Shown one piece after another: positions 8,784-17,371 of a DNA stretch of 64,000 nt. The DNA is taken from positions 52,240 through 116,239 of the IMG/VR virus record IMGVR_UViG_3300042923_000607; one strand, given 5' to 3'. The DNA comes from a virus. The stretch's first letter is position 1. Each line of letters starts with the position of its first letter. A model generated the notes under the pieces. That model did no database searches, was not told the origin of the DNA, and saw nothing but the letters and a program-made list of their open reading frames with translations. Made by a program: the position numbers and the translations under genes.

Positions 8784-9353
8784 ATGAAAACATCAAACAA
8801 CATTGAATTAAAAGATAAAGTATCTTTAGATGACAAGATTAAAATTATTAATACGGTAGTTAATTCATGCTTTTTAAATGGAGAATATACTCCTTATTAT
8901 AAGGATTATACCTTAAAAATGTGTTTTGGATTATATGTTTTAAGTGGAATAGAATTTGAAGAAAACGAAGATATTGCAGAATTAATAGAGGAAAAAAATG
9001 AACTATCTGAACTATGGAGAATGTGGAAAGACGATAGTTTTAGCTGGGAACTAACTCAAGACATCGATGACATTGTAGACTACAAAAAGAAACAATTGTT
9101 GAATGAAAACAATGAGATTAATAAATATTTGATTGACTTATTAAGGGAACAAGTTGAAACAGTAAAATTACAGAAAAAGGTTCTTGAGCAGGCCGATAAA
9201 ATTAATGGTCAGTATTCAAAGGAAGACATCATGAGAATAACTGAGGCTTCTGAGAAATTATCAGATAAATTAAAAGATATTGACGTTCAGAAAGGCTTAG
9301 TTCAAAGCATAAAGAAACCAACCGACCACAAAAGAGCTCAGAGGGCAAAGTAA
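8784..9353 (+). CDS. Probable tail assembly protein
   Basis: A 189-aa acidic, helical protein, ATG 8784 behind GGAGG. Residues 120-175 are a long charged helix. It is linked to the next gene by a one-base TAATG overlap. A helical acidic protein before the tape measure suggests a tail assembly chaperone, but I see no slippery site for the usual frameshift, so this stays tentative. Confidence 0.5.
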   Translation: MKTSNNIELKDKVSLDDKIKIINTVVNSCFLNGEYTPYYKDYTLKMCFGLYVLSGIEFEENEDIAELIEEKNELSELWRMWKDDSFSWELTQDIDDIVDYKKKQLLNENNEINKYLIDLLREQVETVKLQKKVLEQADKINGQYSKEDIMRITEASEKLSDKLKDIDVQKGLVQSIKKPTDHKRAQRAK

Positions 9354-9787
9354 TGACTACATATGGTAGAAACGCGAAAGACTTAGAAAAATACTTAAAG
9401 AATCTTGCGAAACAGGTTTGTGACTATGCTAGCAATGTTGTATATGAAGCGATTAATTACTATTTGAACCAATACTATTTAGAATTTGATCCCGTGTCAT
9501 ATCGTAGAACGGAACAATTATTAAGAAGTGCTTTTAAGACTAAATCTGTTTGGTCAGGAAGTGCATGGACTGCTGAAGTCGGTATTGATTATGAGTCTTT
9601 GGATTACAACGAAGCGACTGGTTACGATGTAATTTCCTATGCGAATCAAGGGTTGCATGGGGGTATAGACGTTGGTTCTGACACTCATGTATATGATGAT
9701 GCAATTAATAAAACAATCAGAAATGGACAATTGATTGAAGATATTATTAAATACATTCAAGATAAGGGTATAAGGGTAACAAGATAA
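9353..9787 (+). CDS. HK97 gp10-like neck/tail protein
   Basis: A 144-aa protein overlapping the previous stop by one base. It starts with a helical segment (A-K-D-L-E-K-Y-L), has a Y-R-R-T-E-x-L-L motif at about residue 46, and an aromatic, Gly-rich middle. This matches the general look of gp10-like head-tail joining or minor tail proteins. Ends 10 bp from the convergent XRE gene. Confidence 0.55.
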   Translation: MTTYGRNAKDLEKYLKNLAKQVCDYASNVVYEAINYYLNQYYLEFDPVSYRRTEQLLRSAFKTKSVWSGSAWTAEVGIDYESLDYNEATGYDVISYANQGLHGGIDVGSDTHVYDDAINKTIRNGQLIEDIIKYIQDKGIRVTR

Positions 9788-9797
9788 AAGCAGTATT

Positions 9798-10019
9798 TTA
9801 TATTGAATAATCCTCATTACTCTCCTCTTCTATTATCAACAACTCTTCAACTCCACAATTCAATATCTTGCATAATTTTTCTAGTATGTCAAATCTAATA
9901 CTTTGAGTTTTCCCGTTACATAAATTATGTAAGTTTTTATATGTGCAACCAGCCCCTTTCGCTACTATTGCCATATTAAGATTTTCTTCTTGAATTTTGT
10001 TTGCTATATTAATTATCAT
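9798..10019 (-). CDS. XRE-family (Cro/cI-type) transcriptional regulator
   Basis: A 73-aa DNA-binding protein read against the tail operon. ATG 10019 is chosen because a GGGGGC site lies about 9 bases upstream; a longer form from 10097 lacks one. It is a whole helix-turn-helix domain (helices about 2-12, 16-23, 27-35, 43-55) with the usual I-R-F-D-x-L-x-K-L-C-x-x-L motif near the end. A dyad-symmetric site and two promoters lie just upstream, so it probably represses its own gene and the divergent 109-aa gene. Not expected inside a late tail operon. Confidence 0.8.
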   Translation of the reverse strand: MIINIANKIQEENLNMAIVAKGAGCTYKNLHNLCNGKTQSIRFDILEKLCKILNCGVEELLIIEEESNEDYSI

Positions 10020-10127
10020 GTTTGAATTGCCCCCACAAAGAATATACCATAACTTACCATATTTGTCAATTTTTATGTAATATTTATTACCTAGCAAATA
10101 ACTCGGAATTGTATCATATAGAAAAAC

Positions 10128-10151
10128 AATTATGTCGATATCGACATAATT
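10128..10151. promoter_or_regulatory. 24-bp perfect palindrome, probable operator
   Basis: A fully symmetric 24-bp element with the central 12 bp GTCGATATCGAC. It lies between the XRE gene and a + strand promoter whose -35 starts 4 bp away. It is the obvious binding site for the XRE protein as a dimer; this is inferred from symmetry and place. Confidence 0.7.
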
Positions 10152-10154
10152 ATA

Positions 10155-10183
10155 TTGACAATTTATAGGGACTATAGTATGAT
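10155..10183 (+). promoter_or_regulatory. Sigma-70 type promoter
   Basis: TTGACA (10155-10160) and TATGAT (10178-10183) with 17 bp between. It lies 4 bp after the palindrome, so a repressor bound there would touch the -35 side. A GGGGGGAGG site followed by a 6-codon ORF at about 10221 lies downstream and may be a leader peptide. Confidence 0.75.
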
Positions 10184-10288
10184 ATTCCTAAGGAAAAAAT
10201 AGGGGGGAGGATTGCACATAATGTACATGATTATTTTGTAAACAATACACTATAAAACAAGTTTAATTAAATCTTAATCTTTGCAATA

Positions 10289-10317
10289 TTGACATTTATT
10301 GGAACAAGACCTATAAT
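10289..10317 (+). promoter_or_regulatory. Perfect-consensus sigma-70 promoter
   Basis: TTGACA (10289-10294), 17-bp spacer, TATAAT (10312-10317): full consensus in both boxes. The TTG of the -35 would be the first codon of the longest ORF here, so that long ORF start is not real. Start of transcription expected near 10324, ahead of the AGGAGGGG site of the 109-aa gene. Confidence 0.85.
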
Positions 10318-10363
10318 AAAAATTGTTAAAATTAAACAATTCACCCGATTGCGAGGAGGGGTT

Positions 10364-10693
10364 ATTACGGAAAATGAAAGAATTGGTTTTGACGAGCTAG
10401 AAGAAGATTTATTAATGTTAATTTTTTATCACGGCAAAGAAAAATTTAGGATCACTGAGGACTTGGTGAATACAGTTACATACACCGTAGAAGGCATTGG
10501 ATTTGAACAAGAAGATGATGAAGTCGTCGTAGGAAGCGATATGTATGATTATATGATATTAAAAAATACATTTTTGTCATGTTTCAATTTAATTCAAATT
10601 GTATGTATAACTCGTTATCGAGATGAAAATAGATTACCATGTTGCTATGAGTTACATGTGACAGAAGGGCATGTATCGATTGAAGTTCTATAA
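10364..10693 (+). CDS. Acidic protein controlled by the XRE island, unknown function
   Basis: A 109-aa protein if it starts at ATT 10364, just after GAGGAGGGG; no in-frame ATG, GTG or TTG is well placed, and the upstream TTG at 10289 is the -35 box of its promoter. The sequence is strongly acidic with clusters of Asp/Glu and three cysteines, and has no signal peptide. It stands between a consensus promoter and a double terminator, facing the XRE gene. An antirepressor, toxin or other lysogeny-linked role is possible but nothing identifies it. Confidence 0.55.
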   Translation: MTENERIGFDELEEDLLMLIFYHGKEKFRITEDLVNTVTYTVEGIGFEQEDDEVVVGSDMYDYMILKNTFLSCFNLIQIVCITRYRDENRLPCCYELHVTEGHVSIEVL

Positions 10694-10712
10694 AAAATAA
10701 ATAATAAAATTT

Positions 10713-10750
10713 AAAGAGCTATTTAGTGAAAACTATTTGGCTCTTTTTTA
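10713..10750 (+). terminator. Rho-independent terminator
   Basis: AAAGAGC/GCTCTTT stem with an inner TTAGT/AACTA stem and a T-run. Ends the transcript of the 109-aa gene. Confidence 0.85.
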
Positions 10751-10765
10751 ATGAAGAAAAATATC

Positions 10766-10790
10766 ACACTCCTTTCAGGGGTGTTTTTTT
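10766..10790 (+). terminator. Second rho-independent terminator in tandem
   Basis: ACACTCC/GGGGTGT stem followed by seven T, 20 bp after the first one. Tandem terminators seal the regulatory island off from the tape measure gene. Confidence 0.8.
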
Positions 10791-10836
10791 ATGTGAAAAA
10801 TAACCCGTGAGTTAGAAAGGATGGTGTTACTTATAG

Positions 10837-13800
10837 ATGGATGATTTTAAAACCCTGTTGAGCGTTGCCTATAGTATAAAGCAAGCTCAGACTGAAACAA
10901 ATAAAGTAATAAAAGAGGTACAAAAAAACGCTAAAATACAGCTTGACTTGGATATTACAGATAAGGAAGCCAAGAAAGTAATAAATGAAACAAGAAAAGA
11001 TTATCAGAATTGGTGGAAAACTGCTTTATCTCAGGAGTCTAATTTGCAAAAGCAAAAAGATAACTTTAATAAAAAAAATCTTTCGGCTATAGATTTAGAG
11101 ATAAAAAAAAGAAAAGAACAGTCCACACAGTTTAGCAATCAAATAAAATCACAGATGTTGGAAGCTCAAAAACTTGCTAAAGCTCAACAATCGGCAATCT
11201 CCCTAAGCCAAGACAGAGATACTCTTAAAAACAGAATAAACTCTTATGTTAAAAATAATCCAGCTTTAAAGGAAATGTCTTCTGATTTTATTAAACTAAG
11301 AGATTCGGTTGAAGGATTAGATAAAGTGGGATTATCTTCTGCTAATAAAGAATTTAGATTACTACAGTCTTCTGCTGAATCTTTAGGGAAAACCGGAGAT
11401 ACTTATTTCAGTAAATTAGGAAAGAATGTTCAACAGTTTGTTGGTTTCTTGGGTTCCGCTACGGTAGTAATGACAGGAGTTAATGCTATTCGTAATATGA
11501 TTACCGAGGTTTATAATTTAGACCAAGCCTTGGTTGATTTGCAAATGGCTACTGGATACACTCACGAACAAGCAAAAGAACTTCTCAGCACATATATTGA
11601 TTTAGGAAAACAAATGGGTGCTACTGCAACTGAGGTTGCTGCCGCTGCCGGTGACTATCTTAGACAAGGTATGACAATAGCTGAAACAAACAAGTTAATA
11701 AAGGACTCCCTAGTACTTGCAAAGTTGGGCAATATTGATACGGCACAAGCAACTACTTACTTAACTACGGCAATGAAGGGCTATAAAGTTTCAGTCGAAG
11801 ACGTTATTGGGATTGTAGACAAACTGTCAGCAGTAGATTTAGAATCAGCTACGGATGCTGGAGGACTGGCAGAAGGCATGAGCGAAGTGGCCAATAATGC
11901 TAGAATTGCCGGAGTTGAGATGGATAAACTGTTGGGTTATCTTGCGGTAATTGGAGAAACGACAGGTGAATCCATGTCATCTGTTGGAGTTGGACTAAAC
12001 GCAATCTTCTCTCGTATGGGAAATATTAAGCTTGCCAGGCTCAAAGACTATCAGAATAATGGCGAAGATTTATCAAATGTTGAAACCGTTTTGAGTGGCT
12101 TGGGAATTAAACTAAGAGACTCTGTTGATCAGTTTAGAAATTTTGGCGATGTATTAGATGAAGTTGCCACTAAATGGGGATCATTCAGCGATGTAAGTCA
12201 AAGAGCTTTAGCTAGTGCGTTTGCGGGCACTAATCATATGGAAGAATTCCTTGTGCTTATGGAAAATTATGGTACAGCTCTTAATTATAGTGAGGTTGCA
12301 GCTAATTCAGCCGGAACTGCAATGCAGAAGTTTGGAGCATATCAGGAAAGTTTAGAAGCAAAAACAAAAAGGCTTAGTGCATCATTTCAAGATCTAGCAA
12401 ATGATACCATAGATAGTGGAATAGTCAAAGGATTTTTAGATTTATCAAACTTCTTAATTAACGTTACCGATAATATAGGACTGCTAAACATTGCACTTGT
12501 ATCACTAGCAGGAGTTATGGGAGCTAAAACAACCGCTGGAATAAATCTGTTTGCACAAGGATTACAAGGATTAGCTTCAAGAATGGGAGCAACTACTGCT
12601 CTAGCCGGAACAATGATGTCGGCATTAAGTATTGCACTCCCAGTAGCTGCGGTTTTAGTTGCGGTTGCAGCATACAATCATTTTAACGTTACATTAGAAG
12701 AAACCAGAGCTAACCTGGCAAAACAAAAAGACGCTTATGATTCTGAGGTTTCAAATGTTCAATCACTAACAAACGAATTGGAGTCAACAAGAAAAAAATT
12801 AGAAGAATTAAACAGTGTTGGCGGAGCTGTAGTTACTAAGGATGGAGAAAAAGAAAAACTTCAAGCCCAAACCGAAGAATTGCAACGACAATTAGATATT
12901 GCAAAAGAAACTCAAAGAATAGCCGGGTTAAAAGCAGAAAACACAGCAACGGAAGCTCTTAGTAAAAAGATTGAAAGCAAATACATTACTGGCAAAGTTA
13001 GTAATGATTATGCCGGATATGACGTAACATTTGATAAGGTCACAAGAGATGTCGAGTTAGAAAGAGCAATTAATGAATATAATAAACTGGCCAAGTCTTA
13101 TGAAGCGGTAGAAAAAAAACAACAGGATTTAGCAAATGCTCAAAAGGGAAATAGTAAAGAATTTAAAAACAATCAAAAAACTTTAGATTTATTAAACAAG
13201 TCAATGTCAAATGCCAGATCCTACGCCAATGAACTAGCAACTGGAATGCAAGAAGATTCTAATAGTTTGATAGGCGCTACAGTGGCCGGAGACAATCTAA
13301 AGAATGTGGTAGATAGATCTCTTAATAGTTATAGTTCATGGACTTCTTCAATCAGTAGTGCAAATGATGCGCTTGGAGATACTAGTGACATATCTTCAGA
13401 GGTGGTTTCTGGAATAGATTCCACGACTGCAAGCGTAGAGGATGCAAATAAGGCTATAGATGCGTTCCAGACTTCTATGTCTTCAATAAAAAATGCTCTC
13501 TCAGATGTATCTTCTCTTTCAACGAATGACATCATTGATTTAATGCAAGAATTTAAAGAATTTGATTGGAATTCATACGGGGTCACTGGAGTTGAGGGAG
13601 TTGGAGATTTAACTGGAGCATTAAAAACTTTAGCCAAGCAACAATATGATTCGATAACTTCAACCAATGGAAGTAGTGTAGCGTTTAGTAATCTATATCA
13701 AGATGCAATTAAAGTTAAAGATGGAATACAGGGAATCTCCTCTTCTATCTCTTCCCTTGATAATTTGAATAGTTCATTGTCGTCGTTGGATTCTGCATAT

Positions 13801-16506
13801 GCTAGTTTAATTTCCAAACAATCTGTTTCACTTGATGATATAACTAAATTAAACGAAGTATTTGGAAATACTGCAGGGTTTAATGATTTTATAAACACGG
13901 TATCTTCAGCAAAATCTGTTACTGGAGACGTACAAAACGCTTTTAACGACCTTGTTACCACTTATTTATATTCAAGCGATATATTAAACACATTGACAGA
14001 CGACACAAAAAGTCTGGTAATCACGCAACTACAGCACATAGGAGTTTCAAATGCTGAAGAAGTTGTAACCTCAAAACTAGCCGAGCAGAAAAAAATATTG
14101 GCGGAAACAGGATTAGATGTTAAGGACGCAACGGTTGAAGAAATAATAGAATTAATTAATGAGGGAAACGTTTCAGATGATACAAGAAATTCCCTATCTG
14201 GGTTAGCCGCTCAAAAGTTAAATGTTAACAATGTAGCGCTCAGTACTTCTGGAGATATCGCAAATCTTATCAGCCTTATGTCTATAACAAACTCAACCAC
14301 AGAAGCCTTACAAGCATTACAGATGGCAAAAGAGGGTAAAGTCCCTATGTCTATTGCTAGGCCTGGGGATATGGAATCCATGATTAGTAGAGCCCAAGCC
14401 GAGGTTGAGAGTTATTATAAAGGACTAGGGAATTCGCAAAATATTAAGTATACGGGTGGTTCAAAAACATCCTCTGTAAAAGATAAGGCCAGTAGTAAAA
14501 AAACTGAGTTTTCTCAACAGATTGACCAAATAGCAAGATCTGTTGAATTAGCGGAAAAAGCACTGTCTAGATTAAACGAAGCTATTGACGATGATGCTCC
14601 CTACAAAAAACAAATTACGAATTTACAAGCATTGATTAAAGGGCAAAAAGAACTGTTATCTACTTACAACAAATCCGCTACCGCCTATGAATCTCAATAT
14701 AATAAATCAATTTCTGGACTATCATCAAAATATGTAAAGCAAATTCAATCCGGTGGAACATTCAAAGTTCAAGACTTTAAAGGAGAATCCGGAGAAAAAT
14801 TATATAATCAGATAATTACAGCTCAGAAATATTGGGACGAATATCAAAACTCTCTTGATAAATCAAACAAAACTACTAAAGAAATTGTAGAAAACACAGA
14901 AAAACTTGCTAAAATAAAAATAGACCTAAAGCTTGATAAATTTGAAAAGCAAAAAGAAAAACTTTCCGGATTAGATGATGACATACAGAATGCCTTAGAT
15001 TTAGTTGAATCTGGAAGTAATGAATCAGTATTGCTCTTACAGGCTGGATATAAAAATGCGTCTGATTCGGTTGCTAACTTAAAGAAGGAAATTACGGCTT
15101 TAAACAAAGCATATGCCGGAAACAAGTCAGATGAAACATATAAAACAAGACTTGCTGACTTAGAGGAACAATTAAACTCGGCAGCTTCATCAATGAAAAG
15201 CTACAAAGACCAAATAATTGACGCAATGAAGCAAGGCTATGAAGAACAAACCGATAATTTAAAAGACGCCTTAGATGAACAGCTAGATGCAATAGAAAAA
15301 GCGCATGATGCCATAATTGATAGTCTCAATGATCAGTTAGACGCTTATAAAGAAATAATTGACGCCAAGAAAGAATCACTGAGAACAACGGAAGATGAAT
15401 ACCAGTATCAGAAGAAAATCGCAGAACAGACTAATAATATTAACAAAATTAATTCCAGAATAGCTGAACTATCAAAGGCTGCAAGCTCCGGTGATCGAGC
15501 TGCGGCTGCCGAAATGAAAAAGTTGCAAGACGAATTAGCCGAAGCACAATCATACTTGGACGACACTCAGCATGACAGAAAAATAGAACTTGAAGAAGAG
15601 GCTCTTGATAAAGCTTACGATGATTATGAAAAGTTAATTAACGGTCAGATAGATTTAGAAAATAAGGCTTATGAAATGCAGAAAACCATGGCACAAAAAG
15701 CTTATGATTCTAAACTAGCTAATCTGACAAGTTTATATACGACCGAGATGGATTACATAAAACAGGCAGCAGAATTAACAACATCTGCTTTTTCAGAAGC
15801 TTTTGCGGGAATCAATCAACAGTTGGCTCAATATGGTTTATCGATATCTTCTGATTTGTCTGGAGCATTATTTAACACAAATTCATCATTAAACACTTCT
15901 CTTTCAAGCGTATCAAAAACTTCATCGTCATCATCTTACGATCCTGTATTGAAATTGCTTAAAAACGGAACTGGAACTACAGGAAATAGTAATCTTAATA
16001 AATATATAAGCTCTAACTATGGATCATATCTTACATTTTCAGAGATGTTGCAATTGGCAAAACTCATGGGAGTATCAGGAATAAGCTCGCTAAAAGATGT
16101 TGAGGAAAGTGGGACTAACAGAAATAAAATATTAGATGCATTAAAATCCTCTGGTTATAAGAATGGTGGAATTTTAGGAGAAGTTAACAGTACTATTAAA
16201 GGAATGGGAGAAGATGCTTTATTTGTAGGAAGTAAAGGAGAATCTGTTTTAACAGAACCAGAAACAAAAGCCTATAGGATGACAGGCGGATATCTGGCAG
16301 AAATGGTTAATCTGCTTAAGGCCCACAATCTAAATCCAGCCAACTACTCTAATAACACAAACAACTCTCCTAATATTCAAATCGAAAGTCTGCTTACAGT
16401 TCAGGGAAATGTTAACAAAGATGTGGTCAATGATTTAAATGCTTCTATGAATTCACTAGTTGAAAAAGTTTCGGACGATATAATGAAAAAGATGCGTAAG
16501 TTCTAA
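10837..16506 (+). CDS. Tape measure protein
   Basis: An 1889-aa protein that sets tail length. Residues 1-200 are a Lys/Gln-rich coiled coil. Residues about 225-520 match the TP901-type tape measure domain, with a Gly/Ala-rich core around T-G-Y-T-H-E-Q-A-K-E-L and A-A-A-G-D-Y-L-R-Q-G-M. A hydrophobic Ala/Val segment (about 590-620) may enter the cell membrane during DNA entry. The rest is long coiled coil (650-900, 1250-1620) with Ser-rich linkers. The length implies a tail of roughly 280 nm by the usual 1.5 A per residue rule. It follows the sealed regulatory island and precedes the distal tail gene. Confidence 0.95.
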   Translation: MDDFKTLLSVAYSIKQAQTETNKVIKEVQKNAKIQLDLDITDKEAKKVINETRKDYQNWWKTALSQESNLQKQKDNFNKKNLSAIDLEIKKRKEQSTQFSNQIKSQMLEAQKLAKAQQSAISLSQDRDTLKNRINSYVKNNPALKEMSSDFIKLRDSVEGLDKVGLSSANKEFRLLQSSAESLGKTGDTYFSKLGKNVQQFVGFLGSATVVMTGVNAIRNMITEVYNLDQALVDLQMATGYTHEQAKELLSTYIDLGKQMGATATEVAAAAGDYLRQGMTIAETNKLIKDSLVLAKLGNIDTAQATTYLTTAMKGYKVSVEDVIGIVDKLSAVDLESATDAGGLAEGMSEVANNARIAGVEMDKLLGYLAVIGETTGESMSSVGVGLNAIFSRMGNIKLARLKDYQNNGEDLSNVETVLSGLGIKLRDSVDQFRNFGDVLDEVATKWGSFSDVSQRALASAFAGTNHMEEFLVLMENYGTALNYSEVAANSAGTAMQKFGAYQESLEAKTKRLSASFQDLANDTIDSGIVKGFLDLSNFLINVTDNIGLLNIALVSLAGVMGAKTTAGINLFAQGLQGLASRMGATTALAGTMMSALSIALPVAAVLVAVAAYNHFNVTLEETRANLAKQKDAYDSEVSNVQSLTNELESTRKKLEELNSVGGAVVTKDGEKEKLQAQTEELQRQLDIAKETQRIAGLKAENTATEALSKKIESKYITGKVSNDYAGYDVTFDKVTRDVELERAINEYNKLAKSYEAVEKKQQDLANAQKGNSKEFKNNQKTLDLLNKSMSNARSYANELATGMQEDSNSLIGATVAGDNLKNVVDRSLNSYSSWTSSISSANDALGDTSDISSEVVSGIDSTTASVEDANKAIDAFQTSMSSIKNALSDVSSLSTNDIIDLMQEFKEFDWNSYGVTGVEGVGDLTGALKTLAKQQYDSITSTNGSSVAFSNLYQDAIKVKDGIQGISSSISSLDNLNSSLSSLDSAYASLISKQSVSLDDITKLNEVFGNTAGFNDFINTVSSAKSVTGDVQNAFNDLVTTYLYSSDILNTLTDDTKSLVITQLQHIGVSNAEEVVTSKLAEQKKILAETGLDVKDATVEEIIELINEGNVSDDTRNSLSGLAAQKLNVNNVALSTSGDIANLISLMSITNSTTEALQALQMAKEGKVPMSIARPGDMESMISRAQAEVESYYKGLGNSQNIKYTGGSKTSSVKDKASSKKTEFSQQIDQIARSVELAEKALSRLNEAIDDDAPYKKQITNLQALIKGQKELLSTYNKSATAYESQYNKSISGLSSKYVKQIQSGGTFKVQDFKGESGEKLYNQIITAQKYWDEYQNSLDKSNKTTKEIVENTEKLAKIKIDLKLDKFEKQKEKLSGLDDDIQNALDLVESGSNESVLLLQAGYKNASDSVANLKKEITALNKAYAGNKSDETYKTRLADLEEQLNSAASSMKSYKDQIIDAMKQGYEEQTDNLKDALDEQLDAIEKAHDAIIDSLNDQLDAYKEIIDAKKESLRTTEDEYQYQKKIAEQTNNINKINSRIAELSKAASSGDRAAAAEMKKLQDELAEAQSYLDDTQHDRKIELEEEALDKAYDDYEKLINGQIDLENKAYEMQKTMAQKAYDSKLANLTSLYTTEMDYIKQAAELTTSAFSEAFAGINQQLAQYGLSISSDLSGALFNTNSSLNTSLSSVSKTSSSSSYDPVLKLLKNGTGTTGNSNLNKYISSNYGSYLTFSEMLQLAKLMGVSGISSLKDVEESGTNRNKILDALKSSGYKNGGILGEVNSTIKGMGEDALFVGSKGESVLTEPETKAYRMTGGYLAEMVNLLKAHNLNPANYSNNTNNSPNIQIESLLTVQGNVNKDVVNDLNASMNSLVEKVSDDIMKKMRKF

Positions 16507-16510
16507 AACA

Positions 16511-16543
16511 GGCTACCTAGCAGTCAAATGTTGGGTAGCTTTT
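16511..16543 (+). terminator. Rho-independent terminator after tape measure
   Basis: GCTACC/GGTAGC stem, loop of about 16 bases, then TTTT. It probably reduces readthrough into the distal tail gene. Confidence 0.75.
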
Positions 16544-16572
16544 CTAATAAATATATGAAAGGAAGTGTTTAA

Positions 16573-17352
16573 ATGGCAACAATTAATGGGCTTAATTGTA
16601 TTTTTGCGAATCAGTCATCAGAAGAATTTGGAGTAAAGATGGGATTCATCGGAAGCAACAACCGAGATTCAAACGATGAACAATGGAATTTAGTACAAAC
16701 AAAAAATGTTGTTCAAGAAATTTTTAATTATCACGGTAAATACAGCAGCGAACCTTTACAGTTTAAGCTTACTTTTTTCAATGATGATGGAAGTTATATA
16801 GATGCTGACAAGCAAGAAGATTTGAAAAATTGGCTTATCCGAGATGATTTTTCTTGGTTAGTTGTAGACCAGGAAGACTTATGTGACAAAGAGTTTCGGT
16901 GTACAGGGTTAAGTGTTGGATTAGAAGATGTTGGACTGAGAAATGCTGGGTTAACGGTTCAAATGACGTGCGACTGTAATCATGCTTGGACAGGAATAAG
17001 AACTAAGCCCTACTCTTCTACCACTACCGCTTCCTATCAATTTATTAATCCAGCTAAATTTAATAAGTATATAGTGTATCCCCAGCTAACCATTACTCCC
17101 ACATCAAACGGAGACATCACGGTAAAGAATAACACAACAAATAGAACAATGTCGATTCTTAATTGTGTTACAACGGAGACTATCTATATTGATTGTAGAA
17201 ACGAAATAATTAAATCTTCTAATGGAAGAAATCTTTTGGACGATTTCAATAAATACTTTTTAGAATTAATACAAGGGAATAACTCTCTTACTCTTACAGG
17301 AGCATTCACAATGAAAATGGAATATCGTCTTCCTGTTCGTATAGGTGGATAA
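16573..17352 (+). CDS. Distal tail protein (Dit)
   Basis: A 259-aa protein, ATG 16573 behind AAAGGAAG. Length, beta-rich make-up, the N-terminal I-N-G-x-x-C-I-F start and the position between tape measure and Tal match Dit proteins, which form the hexameric hub at the tail tip. A galectin-like second half begins near residue 150. No extra carbohydrate-binding insert is visible. Confidence 0.8.
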   Translation: MATINGLNCIFANQSSEEFGVKMGFIGSNNRDSNDEQWNLVQTKNVVQEIFNYHGKYSSEPLQFKLTFFNDDGSYIDADKQEDLKNWLIRDDFSWLVVDQEDLCDKEFRCTGLSVGLEDVGLRNAGLTVQMTCDCNHAWTGIRTKPYSSTTTASYQFINPAKFNKYIVYPQLTITPTSNGDITVKNNTTNRTMSILNCVTTETIYIDCRNEIIKSSNGRNLLDDFNKYFLELIQGNNSLTLTGAFTMKMEYRLPVRIGG

Positions 17353-17371
17353 TTTATAGAAAGGAGGAAAA

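Noticed and set aside
10289-10363. Longer ORF start (TTG 10289) for the 109-aa gene
   Set aside because: That TTG is the -35 box of a perfect promoter and has no ribosome site; the gene must start after the transcription start.
12387-13961. Minus-strand ORFs inside the tape measure gene
   Set aside because: Shadows of a long coiled-coil gene; no starts with ribosome sites.
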